DNA from: Pseudomonadota bacterium
Lineage (GTDB): Bacteria; Pseudomonadota; Gammaproteobacteria; Steroidobacterales; Steroidobacteraceae
DNA: 9,743 bases
Assembly: GCA_023457495.1 (NCBI GenBank)
Contig: JAEWLQ010000016.1
Location: 1 to 9,743 of the forward strand
Reading direction: 5' to 3'
Below, piece after piece: positions 1-5,551 of the stretch (its first letter is position 1; each line of letters begins with the position of its first letter). Both the position numbers and the translations under genes were made by a program. The notes below the pieces were generated by a model. It saw nothing but the letters and a program-made list of their open reading frames with translations. It did no database searches and had not been told where the DNA came from.

Positions 1-122
1 TTGTTCAGCTGCGCGACCAGCAGCTTCAGGAACCGGTCCTGCATCGCGGCCGGGTCGTTGCTGGCGTTGGCCGAGGGGCCTTCGTGGACGGTGGCCGTGG
101 AGCCGACTGGATTGAGGATCAT
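1..122 (-). CDS. flgD: FlgD, flagellar hook assembly (hook cap) protein, N-terminal part, cut by the window edge
   Basis: FlgD forms the scaffold cap at the growing end of the flagellar hook, outside the cell, and is needed for polymerisation of hook protein FlgE. Forty full codons are visible. They begin MILNPVGS, pass through a low-complexity Ala/Ser/Asn/Pro stretch, and reach FLKLLVAQLN at residues 31-40, the family's conserved N-terminal segment (F-x-x-LLVAQ followed by NQDP in relatives). The ATG lies 2 nt after the flgC stop, so it is probably translated from the same mRNA. The rest of the gene lies beyond position 1, so completeness cannot be judged. Identification rests on the short conserved segment plus position directly after flgB-flgC. 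Confidence 0.9.
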   Translation of the reverse strand, partial: MILNPVGSTATVHEGPSANASNDPAAMQDRFLKLLVAQLN

Positions 123-124
123 GG

Positions 125-550
125 TCACTGCCCCATCTGCAGGGTTTTCAGCAGCAGCGTCTTGGCCGTGTTCATGACCTCGACGTTGTTCTGGTAGGAG
201 CGCGAGGCGGAGATCATGTTGACCATCTCCTCCACCACGTTGACGGCCGGGGCGTAGACGTAGCCATTGGCGTCCGCGAGCGGGTTGCCGGGCTCGTAGC
301 GCGCGGCGGCCGGCGCCTGCGACTCGTAGATGCCGCGCACGCGGACCGCGGCATTGCCGCCGTCCGACTGCGCGGCGGCGTTCATCTGCGCGCGCACCGC
401 CTCGAAGATGGGATGGCGCGGCTTGTAGACGTTGTTGGCGTCGCCGCTGACGCTCTCGGCGTTGGCGAGGTTGCTGGCGGTCGTGTTGAGGCGCACCGAC
501 TGCGCCGACATGCCCGAACCTGCGATATCGAAGGCCTTGAAGGACGACAT
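125..550 (-). CDS. flgC: FlgC, flagellar basal-body proximal rod protein
   Basis: FlgC is one of the proximal rod subunits that link the MS ring to the distal rod in the periplasm. It is exported by the flagellar type III apparatus and has no cleaved signal peptide. The 141-residue protein has the usual length. The N-terminal rod motif NTTASNLANAESVSG is at residues 22-36. The C-terminal helix includes NVVEEMVNMISASRSYQNN (about residues 104-122), followed by the VMNTAKTLLLKTLQMGQ tail. These N- and C-terminal coiled-coil segments are the signature of the rod/hook family. The ATG lies 2 nt after the flgB stop and no strong Shine-Dalgarno is visible, which points to translational coupling with flgB. 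flgD follows after 2 nt. Nothing looks broken. Confidence 0.98.
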   Translation of the reverse strand: MSSFKAFDIAGSGMSAQSVRLNTTASNLANAESVSGDANNVYKPRHPIFEAVRAQMNAAAQSDGGNAAVRVRGIYESQAPAAARYEPGNPLADANGYVYAPAVNVVEEMVNMISASRSYQNNVEVMNTAKTLLLKTLQMGQ

Positions 551-552
551 GG

Positions 553-966
553 CTAGCTACCCATGATGGCGGTCATCAGGCCGCGGAATTTCGAGTTGAG
601 GAAGGTCAGCGTCGCCTGGTAGCGCACCGCGTTCTCGGCGAAGGCCGACTGCTCGAGCTGCGCGTCGACGGTGTTGCCGTCGAGGGCCGGCGCGAGCGGC
701 GTGCGGTACTTGAGATCGGGATGACCGGTGGCATCGGCCGACGCGGCGCCGCCGATGTGGCCGGCCTGCGTGGTCGAGAGGGTCACGCCCGGAACGGACT
801 TGTCGCCCGCGGCGCGCGCCATGGCCTGGCGGAAGTCGATGTCGCGGGCTTTGTAGCCCGGCGTGTCGGCATTCGCCAGGTTGTTCGCGATCAACTCGGT
901 ACGGCGCGCGCGCACGTCGAGCGCGGTCGCGTGCACACCGATGTACTGGTCGAGATTCAATGGCAT
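553..966 (-). CDS. flgB: FlgB, flagellar basal-body proximal rod protein
   Basis: FlgB is a proximal rod subunit of the flagellar basal body, exported by the flagellar secretion system to the periplasm. The 137-residue product starts MPLNLDQYIGVHATAL, carries the rod-family motif ELIANNLANADTPGYKARDIDF near residues 24-45, and ends with a helical segment containing FAENAVRYQATLTFLNSKF. The frame stays open upstream to 1098, but the start at 966 is chosen because GAGGAG sits 5 nt before it and the family N-terminus begins there. It is first in a leftward flgB-flgC-flgD unit with 2-nt gaps. A perfect-looking sigma-54 promoter at 1013-1028 reads into it and predicts a 5' leader of about 36 nt. 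Confidence 0.97.
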   Translation of the reverse strand: MPLNLDQYIGVHATALDVRARRTELIANNLANADTPGYKARDIDFRQAMARAAGDKSVPGVTLSTTQAGHIGGAASADATGHPDLKYRTPLAPALDGNTVDAQLEQSAFAENAVRYQATLTFLNSKFRGLMTAIMGS

Positions 967-1012
967 GGTCACTCCTCGCGTCGGCGTCAGCGATCCGACA
1001 TGCGGGAAGCGA

Positions 1013-1028
1013 AGCAAGCGACGTGCCA
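1013..1028 (-). promoter_or_regulatory. Sigma-54 (RpoN) promoter for flgBCD
   Basis: On the minus strand the bases read TGGCAC, a 5-nt spacer GTCGC, then TTGCT. This matches the sigma-54 -24/-12 consensus (TGGCAC-N5-TTGCW) at every conserved position. Taking the C at 1014 as -12 puts the transcription start near 1002, about 36 nt before the flgB ATG, leaving room for the GAGGAG ribosome site. Sigma-54 control of early/middle flagellar operons through a FleQ/FlrC-type activator is established in Pseudomonas and Vibrio. The activator gene is not in this window. Confidence 0.9.
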
Positions 1029-1211
1029 CGGAGGGAATTCGCGCTGCGCGGGGCCGCGCTGGCGTGATGGGCGTTCGGGAATGTGACGCGGCGCGCACCG
1101 CGAAGGTGAGCGATTGCCGCGCGGCGGCGGAGAAATTCCGGTGGCCGCACTCGATGCGTCTCGAATCCGGTAACGGCGTCGCCGTGGATTTCTTGAGCGC
1201 CCCGCTTGGGC
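1029..1211. promoter_or_regulatory. Divergent flgB/flgA control region between the two sigma-54 promoters
   Basis: This 183-bp stretch between the two -24/-12 elements holds no credible gene. Sigma-54 promoters need an enhancer-binding ATPase, so activator sites are expected here, possibly shared by both promoters. I see TCCGGT repeated in direct orientation about 30 bp apart (near 1137 and 1168) and a loosely inverted GGAATT/AAATTCC pair near 1036 and 1132. None matches an activator consensus I can assert. The enhancer role is inference from promoter type only. Confidence 0.4.
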
Positions 1212-1227
1212 TGGCACGTCGATTGCT
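1212..1227 (+). promoter_or_regulatory. Sigma-54 (RpoN) promoter for flgA
   Basis: The sequence is TGGCAC, spacer GTCGA, then TTGCT, a full match to the sigma-54 -24/-12 consensus. The core differs from the flgB promoter by one base in 16. Taking the C at 1226 as -12 places +1 at about 1238, one base before the flgA ATG at 1239, so the flgA transcript would have almost no 5' leader. The promoter is clear from sequence; the leaderless consequence depends on the usual -12 to +1 distance. Confidence 0.9.
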
Positions 1228-1238
1228 AACTACAGGGC

Positions 1239-1940
1239 ATGTGGGTCAAAACCTTGACTGTCGGATGGATGGCGCTTTCGGGTGCTTGCTTCGCGCAGGG
1301 AGCCGAAGGGCTGCAAACGCTGCCGAGCGTGCGCGCCGCGGCGGAACGCGCCGTGCGCGGCGTGCTGGATCCGAAGGCGACCGGTGTGACGCTCGCGGCG
1401 GCGCCGCTCGATTCGCGCCTGCGACTCGCGGCCTGCGCCGCGCCGCTCGAGACACATGCGATTCCGCCGCGCGGCAACCAGTCACGCGTGCTCGCGCGGG
1501 TCTCCTGCACGCAGGGCACGCCGTGGACCTTGCACGTACCGGTGGATATCCGCCGAACACACAGCGTGCTGGTCCTGCGCCGCGCCGTCGCGCGGGGCGA
1601 AACGCTGGGCGCGGCCGACGTCGACTCGCAGACCCGCGAGCTGCCGGGCATGTCCTCTCCCTACGTCATGCGGGTCGAAGACCTCGGAGGCCGCCTCGCG
1701 AAGCGCGCGCTCCCGGCGGGATCCTTATTGAGCGCGGATGCACTGACCGCGGCACTCCTTATACATAGAGGCCAGGAGGTCACATTGACCGCGGCTTCCA
1801 ACGGCTTCGAAGTGCGCGCGCCCGGCCGGGCCCTCGCCGATGCGGCGGCCCAGCAGCGCGTGCGCGTGCAGAACCTGCTGTCGCTAAAGATCGTGGAGGG
1901 AGTGGCCGATTCAGCGGGTGTGGTCCGGGTAACTCCCTGA
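1239..1940 (+). CDS. flgA: FlgA, flagellar basal-body P-ring formation chaperone
   Basis: FlgA is a periplasmic chaperone that helps FlgI assemble into the P ring around the rod. The 233-residue protein has a Sec-type N-terminus (one Lys, then a hydrophobic stretch VGWMALSGACFA, likely cleaved around residue 19-23). An N-terminal domain holds Cys66 and Cys90, placed like the disulfide pair of FlgA proteins. A SAF-like domain spans about 105-170 (RRAVARGETLGAADVD, then LAKRALPAGSLLSADAL). The C-terminal beta domain spans about 175-231 (RGQEVTLTAASNGFEVR, then VRVQNLLSLKIVEG). The ATG at 1239 has no usable Shine-Dalgarno and sits right at the predicted start of the sigma-54 transcript. The next in-frame ATG (1269) would remove the basic end of the signal peptide, so 1239 is preferred. 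flgM and flgN follow on the same strand. Confidence 0.95.
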   Translation: MWVKTLTVGWMALSGACFAQGAEGLQTLPSVRAAAERAVRGVLDPKATGVTLAAAPLDSRLRLAACAAPLETHAIPPRGNQSRVLARVSCTQGTPWTLHVPVDIRRTHSVLVLRRAVARGETLGAADVDSQTRELPGMSSPYVMRVEDLGGRLAKRALPAGSLLSADALTAALLIHRGQEVTLTAASNGFEVRAPGRALADAAAQQRVRVQNLLSLKIVEGVADSAGVVRVTP

Positions 1941-1997
1941 TTGCGTGCGGAATATGACCACTGAACAGAATATGCGCCAAATAATCGTCTTTTCGCC

Positions 1998-2024
1998 TAA
2001 AGATTGTTCCGGCGCCGCCGTTAC
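1998..2024 (+). promoter_or_regulatory. Sigma-28 (FliA) promoter for flgM
   Basis: TAAAGATT at 1998-2005, an 11-nt spacer, then GCCGTTAC at 2017-2024. The enterobacterial sigma-28 consensus is TAAAGTTT-N11-GCCGATAA, so the match is 7 of 8 in the -35 and 6 of 8 in the -10, with the exact spacing. Predicted +1 is near 2031, giving a leader of roughly 24 nt that carries the flgM AGGAG. A sigma-28 promoter on the gene for the anti-sigma-28 factor closes the well-known negative feedback loop. Confidence 0.88.
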
Positions 2025-2054
2025 CTGCTCGTAGACGATCCAGGAGAATTGGCG

Positions 2055-2381
2055 ATGGCGAACAAGATCAACGGAATCGACGGACGGCCGGTGCAAGTCA
2101 GCGGCGGAGCCCCGGTTTCACGCGTGCGCGACACCACGGCGGAAGGTCGCAAGACCGAAACCGCAGGCGGCACCTCGAACATCGACGTCTCCGACACCGC
2201 ACGCACCCTCGCCGCGCTCGAGGAGCGCATCTCGAGCCTGCCCATCGTGAACGAGAGCCGCGTCGATGCGGTTCGCAAGGCGATGGACGAAGGCCGTTAC
2301 CACGTCGACCCGCAGCGGGTCGCCGACAAGATGATGCGCTTCGAAGTGGATCTGCTCGCGGCCATTCCCGCGCACAAGTAA
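2055..2381 (+). CDS. flgM: FlgM, anti-sigma-28 factor
   Basis: FlgM binds sigma-28 (FliA) and blocks late flagellar transcription until the hook-basal body is finished and FlgM is exported. The product is 108 residues, close to the usual 95-105. The first half is Gly/Thr/Ser-rich and low in hydrophobics, as expected of the disordered export region. The C-terminal sigma-binding half carries IDVSDTARTLAALEERI, then VNESRVDAVRKAMDEGRYHVDPQRVADKMMRFE, the family helices. The start at 2055 has AGGAG 8 nt upstream; the open frame reaches 2004, but that extension overlaps the sigma-28 promoter and begins with an implausible Arg-rich tail. flgN starts 3 nt after the stop. Transcription is likely both from its own sigma-28 promoter and by read-through from flgA. 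Confidence 0.95.
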   Translation: MANKINGIDGRPVQVSGGAPVSRVRDTTAEGRKTETAGGTSNIDVSDTARTLAALEERISSLPIVNESRVDAVRKAMDEGRYHVDPQRVADKMMRFEVDLLAAIPAHK

Positions 2382-2384
2382 CGG

Positions 2385-2882
2385 ATGAACATGGACCCCG
2401 CGCTGGTTCGCGACACCCTCGGCCGACTGCTCGCCGATGAGAATGCCGCGCTCGGCGAATTCGAGACCCTGCTCGATCGCGAACATGGCGCGCTGAAGGA
2501 GCGCGACATCGACGCGCTCGAATCCCTGGCCGAAACGCGCCAGGCGAACGTGATCCGCCTGCTCAAGATCGAAGACGAGCGCCGCGCGCTGTGCAGCCTG
2601 CACGGCTATTCGGCGGATCTTCCCGGTCTCTCGAAGCTCATCGCCTGGTGCGACCCGACGCGCACGCTCGCGAAGCCCTACGAAGAATGCGCCACGCGCG
2701 CCAAGCGCTGCCGCGACTTGAACGACCGCAACGGCATCCTGGTCGGCGCGCAGATCAAGCGGGTCGAAGGACTGCTCGGCGCGCTCACCGGCGCCACCGA
2801 CACCGCGCCGCGCGCCTACGGGCCGCGCACGAACTCGAATCCCTATGCGGCCACCGGCCGCGTGATTTCCGCCGAAGCCTGA
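2385..2882 (+). CDS. flgN: FlgN, flagellar export chaperone for hook-associated proteins
   Basis: FlgN is the cytosolic chaperone that protects hook-filament junction proteins FlgK and FlgL and brings them to the export gate. The 165-residue protein is mostly amphipathic helix (LLADENAALGEFETLLDREHGALKERD near residues 15-41). It has the family C-terminal pattern N-x-x-NG-x-L (DRNGILVGAQ, about 114-123) and a short polar YGPRTNSNPYAATGR tail. The protein is a little longer than the enterobacterial one (about 140). The ATG is 3 nt after the flgM stop, with an alternative ATG at 2391 preceded by GGATG; either start changes only two residues. Position directly after flgM and the terminator that follows support the assignment. 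Confidence 0.92.
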   Translation: MNMDPALVRDTLGRLLADENAALGEFETLLDREHGALKERDIDALESLAETRQANVIRLLKIEDERRALCSLHGYSADLPGLSKLIAWCDPTRTLAKPYEECATRAKRCRDLNDRNGILVGAQIKRVEGLLGALTGATDTAPRAYGPRTNSNPYAATGRVISAEA

Positions 2883-2906
2883 CCGACAGACTCTCCGGCA
2901 TCCTCG

Positions 2907-2932
2907 AACGCGCCTCCGGGCGCGTTTTTTTT
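2907..2932 (+). terminator. Intrinsic terminator of flgA-flgM-flgN
   Basis: AACGCGCC, a TCCG tetraloop, then GGCGCGTT forms a perfect 8-bp GC-rich stem, running into eight consecutive T residues (2925-2932). It lies 24 nt past the flgN stop. Stem, loop and U-tract are all present, so this is a rho-independent terminator for the rightward flagellar unit. Confidence 0.95.
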
Positions 2933-3237
2933 GGCGACTAACTACGTCCGCCGTTGACGTAATCCTCCCGCGATTCGGGCAACCGCCGACGAGGCGCGTA
3001 CCGACCAGGAAACATAAGAGACGCGGTTCAAATAATTGCCCCGCTTGCGCGAAGTCCGTCACATTCGCCGGCTCACCCCTGCCTGATTGCCGCCGCAAAC
3101 CTGAACAGGGTGCGGGCTCTTCGCCCGCGCCGACGTTTCGCTGGCGGCAGCTCATGGGTCCGTGCACACCGACCGACGGTACTCCTCTCTCGCAAGTGCT
3201 CGTGTGCTGCCGCCGGCCCCATCCAAGAGCACCGCTG
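2933..3237. other. Non-coding stretch between the flgN terminator and the unknown two-gene unit
   Basis: No convincing gene is seen in about 305 bp. The frames that stay open on either strand use rare codons such as AGA, CCA and ACA. The stretch has local AT-rich patches (around 3015-3040) unlike the surrounding GC-rich coding DNA. It holds a 6-bp hairpin GCGGGC-TCTTC-GCCCGC at 3112-3128 and a perfect 9-bp inverted repeat GGCGGCAGC/GCTGCCGCC at 3143-3151 and 3206-3214. It must contain the promoter for the downstream genes, but I cannot point to a -35/-10 pair with a good match. Confidence 0.5.
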
Positions 3238-3597
3238 ATGGAAACGATGAAACTTCGAGCGATACAGCATCCCGGTCATGCCGGGGAGCTGCTCGACAGT
3301 TACATCCGCCACGCGGAGAAATTGCCGGGCGATTCCCACCGTCTGATGCGTGGCGCCGAACTCACGCCGGCGCTCGAGAAGATCGCGCAGCGCGCGATCG
3401 AGGAAGGCGCCGTGTGGCAGGCACGGACGGACGATCGCGAGATGTGGTTGTGGACCTGCGAGGTCTCGCTCGCGCGTTCCCGGGAACGCGGCATGCCGGT
3501 GATCGAAGTGCGGCGCTATGACGAATCGGGCGCGGTCGAGGAAAGCGGCACCTGGGTGCTCGTGCGCCTGGACAGTTGGCAACGGTGCAACGAATGA
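3238..3597 (+). CDS. Hypothetical protein, 119 residues, upstream partner of a lipoprotein gene
   Basis: I do not recognise this protein. It has no signal peptide or membrane segment and looks cytosolic. It is rich in charged residues: a helical first half (GELLDSYIRHAEKLPGD, then ALEKIAQRAIEEGAVWQ) and a likely beta-rich second half (MWLWTCEVSLARS, MPVIEVRRYDESG, GTWVLVRLDSWQ). The ATG at 3238 is chosen because the frame upstream to 3154 uses codons atypical of this genome (AGA, CCA, ACA) and because AAGAG lies upstream at loose spacing; ATG 3247 is also possible. The stop overlaps the next ATG (ATGA), so the two genes are almost surely co-translated and may act together. It follows a terminator, so it is not part of the flagellar operon. 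Confidence 0.7.
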   Translation: METMKLRAIQHPGHAGELLDSYIRHAEKLPGDSHRLMRGAELTPALEKIAQRAIEEGAVWQARTDDREMWLWTCEVSLARSRERGMPVIEVRRYDESGAVEESGTWVLVRLDSWQRCNE

Positions 3598-4454
3598 AAC
3601 TGCGCAGAGCTTTCCTCGCGATGACGGTGATGTCGCTGGCCGCCTGCGGTGGCGGTGGCGGCGATGCGGCCTCCGCACCCGCGGCTGCAGGACCCCCCTC
3701 GCCCGCTTCCGTGACGCCGCCACCTCCCGTGGCACCGCCGTCGACATCCGGTGCGGATCTTTCCCTGGCCGATCGCCTGTACAAGGGGGATCAGCGCACG
3801 CCGGCCGGATTCGAAATCGAAGAACGTCCGGCGAGCGTCGCCGGCACCCTGACGACGCGCCACCTGCGCAATTCCGACCTCGCGACCGGGCCGCAGGCCG
3901 CGGGCCCGACTTACGAGCTGTGCACGAATGACATGGCGCAGGCCATCGATTGGTCGGAACGCCAGGCGACCTGGGGCGGTCAGTACTCCGACCTCGCCGC
4001 GGTGAACAGCGACGATCAGAAATTCGAGCTCGTGCGCGTGCCGCGCGCCGACGTCACCGCGATGGTTCGTCATCGCGTGTTCAAGTGTTCCTATCTCGAC
4101 CGCACCGGCAGCGACCTGCGCGCCGAGGCGGGCTCCGCGGGCTCGATGAACCAGCGCCCGCTCACCGCCGCGGAGCTCGAGCATCTGGCCGAGTACCTGT
4201 GGCAGTTCACGATGTTCAACAACGCGGATTACGCCGTCGAGAGCAGCACGACGGTCGCGAACGGTGGCACGCTGGTGCAGACCATCCGCATGGGCAAGCT
4301 CGTGCGCGGCGCGAGCGGCTGCGACAGCGTGCAGATCGTCGACTGGGTGCACACGATGAACGCCACCGATGGCTCGCTCACGCGTGCGCTCGAAACCGTG
4401 CGCTCGTTCCAGGTGAAGAGCACGGCCGCCGGCGTGGCGAGTTGCTCAGGCTGA
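3594..4454 (+). CDS. Predicted lipoprotein of unknown function, 286 residues, Gly5 and Pro-rich linker
   Basis: The N-terminus MKLRRAFLAMTVMSLAAC is a clear lipoprotein signal: basic start, hydrophobic core, lipobox L15-A16-A17-C18. The mature end begins Cys18 followed by five Gly, and residues 24-53 are an Ala/Pro/Ser linker including PPPP, typical of a tether from the membrane to a folded domain. The folded part (about 54-286) has four cysteines (110, 165, 243, 284), enough for two disulfides in the periplasm, and several Trp/Tyr segments (IDWSERQATWGGQYSDL, LAEYLWQFTMFNNADY). I do not recognise the domain. There is no +2 Asp after the lipid Cys, so outer-membrane sorting is the default inference. 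The start at 3594 overlaps the previous stop by 4 nt; an upstream in-frame start at 3576 would only add six residues before the signal. Confidence 0.85.
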   Translation: MKLRRAFLAMTVMSLAACGGGGGDAASAPAAAGPPSPASVTPPPPVAPPSTSGADLSLADRLYKGDQRTPAGFEIEERPASVAGTLTTRHLRNSDLATGPQAAGPTYELCTNDMAQAIDWSERQATWGGQYSDLAAVNSDDQKFELVRVPRADVTAMVRHRVFKCSYLDRTGSDLRAEAGSAGSMNQRPLTAAELEHLAEYLWQFTMFNNADYAVESSTTVANGGTLVQTIRMGKLVRGASGCDSVQIVDWVHTMNATDGSLTRALETVRSFQVKSTAAGVASCSG

Positions 4455-4458
4455 GGTA

Positions 4459-4496
4459 GCCGAGGTCGAGTTCGCCGGCCATCCATCGACCTTGGC
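4459..4496. terminator. Possible hairpin between convergent genes (weak terminator candidate)
   Basis: GCCGAGGTCGA (4459-4469) pairs with TCGACCTTGGC (4486-4496) as an 11-bp stem with one G-U pair and a 16-nt loop. It starts 5 nt after the lipoprotein stop, in the short gap before the end of the convergent galU. There is no T-run on either side, so it is not a classic intrinsic terminator; it may only be a 3' stabilising stem or a chance pairing. Confidence 0.35.
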
Positions 4497-4544
4497 CGCG
4501 CCCACTATCGCGCGAATCAGCGACGCCTTCCCCTGCCCGCGCCG

Positions 4545-5429
4545 TCAAAGATCCTTCGCGAGTTTCTTGAGGTAGCTCTTGAACGGCGACGCGAGCTCGG
4601 AGTGCGCCAGCGCGTATTCCACGTTCGCCTGCAGGTACCCGATCTTGCTACCGCAATCGAAGCGTTTGCCTGCGAAGCGATAGGCGTACACGGCCTCGTC
4701 GTTCATGAGCCGCGCGATGCCATCGGTGAGCTGGATCTCGCCGCCCGCACCCTCGCCGATGCGCTCGAGGTGCTCGAACACGCGCGGGGTCAGTAGATAG
4801 CGGCCAACCACCGCGAGGTTCGACGGCGCCTTGTCGGGCTTCGGTTTCTCGACGATGCGGTCGACGCGCAGCAGGTCGCCGCGTCTCGAGCCGGACTTCA
4901 CGATGCCGTACTTGTCGGTCTGGTTGTGAGGCACGGTCTGCACGGCGACGATGCTGCCGTTGTCGAAGCGCTGCGCCATCTGCTTGAGACAGGGCACTTC
5001 CGCGTCGATGAGATCGTCGGCGAGATGCACGAAGAACGGTGAGTCGCCGACCGCGGGCTTGGCGCACAGCACCGCGTGCCCGAGTCCGAGTGGCGCCGGC
5101 TGACGGATGTAGATGCACGATGCGTATGACGGCAACACGCTGCGCAGCATCTTGAGCAGGTCGCTCTTGCCTTGCGAGAGCAGCAGGTTCTCGAGCTCCC
5201 CATCGGAATCGAAGTGATCCTCGATCGCGCGCTTCGAAGAGCCGGTGATGAACACCAGCCGCCGCGCTCCGGCGGCGAGCGCTTCTTCGACGGCGTACTG
5301 AATGAGTGGTTTGTCGACGATGGGCAGCATTTCCTTGGGGCTGGCCTTCGTCGCGGGGAGAAACCGGGTGCCGCGTCCCGCGACAGGAAATACCGCGACA
5401 TCGATGTGAGTCTTCTTCGTCTTCTGCAT
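4545..5429 (-). CDS. galU: GalU, UTP-glucose-1-phosphate uridylyltransferase
   Basis: GalU makes UDP-glucose from UTP and glucose-1-phosphate, the cytosolic precursor for LPS core, exopolysaccharide and osmoregulated glucans. The 294-residue protein matches the family in length. The nucleotide-binding segment VAGRGTRFLPATKASPKEMLP is at about residues 16-36, followed by VDKPLIQYAVEEAL (38-51). Further along are HLADDLID, VEKPKPDKAPSNLAVVGRY, GGEIQLTDGI and GKRFDCGSKIGY, all characteristic. It resembles the Pseudomonas-type sequence (FLPATKA, KRFDCGS) more than the E. coli one. The start at 5429 has GGAG 5 nt upstream. A GTG at 5465 also opens the frame but has no ribosome site and would add an atypical RASRPGARM extension. 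A hairpin overlaps the chosen ribosome site. Confidence 0.96.
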   Translation of the reverse strand: MQKTKKTHIDVAVFPVAGRGTRFLPATKASPKEMLPIVDKPLIQYAVEEALAAGARRLVFITGSSKRAIEDHFDSDGELENLLLSQGKSDLLKMLRSVLPSYASCIYIRQPAPLGLGHAVLCAKPAVGDSPFFVHLADDLIDAEVPCLKQMAQRFDNGSIVAVQTVPHNQTDKYGIVKSGSRRGDLLRVDRIVEKPKPDKAPSNLAVVGRYLLTPRVFEHLERIGEGAGGEIQLTDGIARLMNDEAVYAYRFAGKRFDCGSKIGYLQANVEYALAHSELASPFKSYLKKLAKDL

Positions 5430-5436
5430 ACGGGCT

Positions 5437-5454
5437 CCGGGCCTAGAGGCCCGG
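5437..5454 (-). promoter_or_regulatory. Hairpin in the galU leader overlapping its Shine-Dalgarno
   Basis: CCGGGCCT and AGGCCCGG form a perfect inverted repeat separated by CT, in effect a 7-bp GC stem with a four-base TCTA loop. The 3' arm in the mRNA contains the first two G of the GGAG that lies 5 nt before the galU ATG. Folding would partly hide the ribosome site. The structure is seen directly; a regulatory role is inference, and a protein operator is an alternative. Confidence 0.45.
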
Positions 5455-5551
5455 AACCATATCACGACGTCACTGCGGCTCCGCGGGCCAGGACGGACGA
5501 GAAGCGCATTGTTTGCGCGACTTCACGTCTGCCATGGCTGTCGGACGCCGC

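Noticed and set aside
863..1768. A 301-codon plus-strand frame through the flgB/flgA control region
   Set aside because: It overlaps flgB and flgA in the wrong frames and crosses both sigma-54 promoters; its translation is Arg-rich noise.
2954..2990. TTGACG as a -35 box for the unknown two-gene unit
   Set aside because: No -10-like hexamer is found 16-18 bp downstream; the region there is GC-rich (GGGCAA).
2118..3167. A 349-codon open frame on the minus strand across flgM and flgN
   Set aside because: It lies antisense to two well-supported genes, is extremely Arg/Gly/Ala-rich, and has no recognisable motif or ribosome site. It is a by-product of high GC content.
3516..4352. A 278-codon minus-strand frame opposite the lipoprotein gene
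   Set aside because: The plus-strand gene has a lipobox, ATGA coupling and coherent codon use. The antisense frame has none of these.
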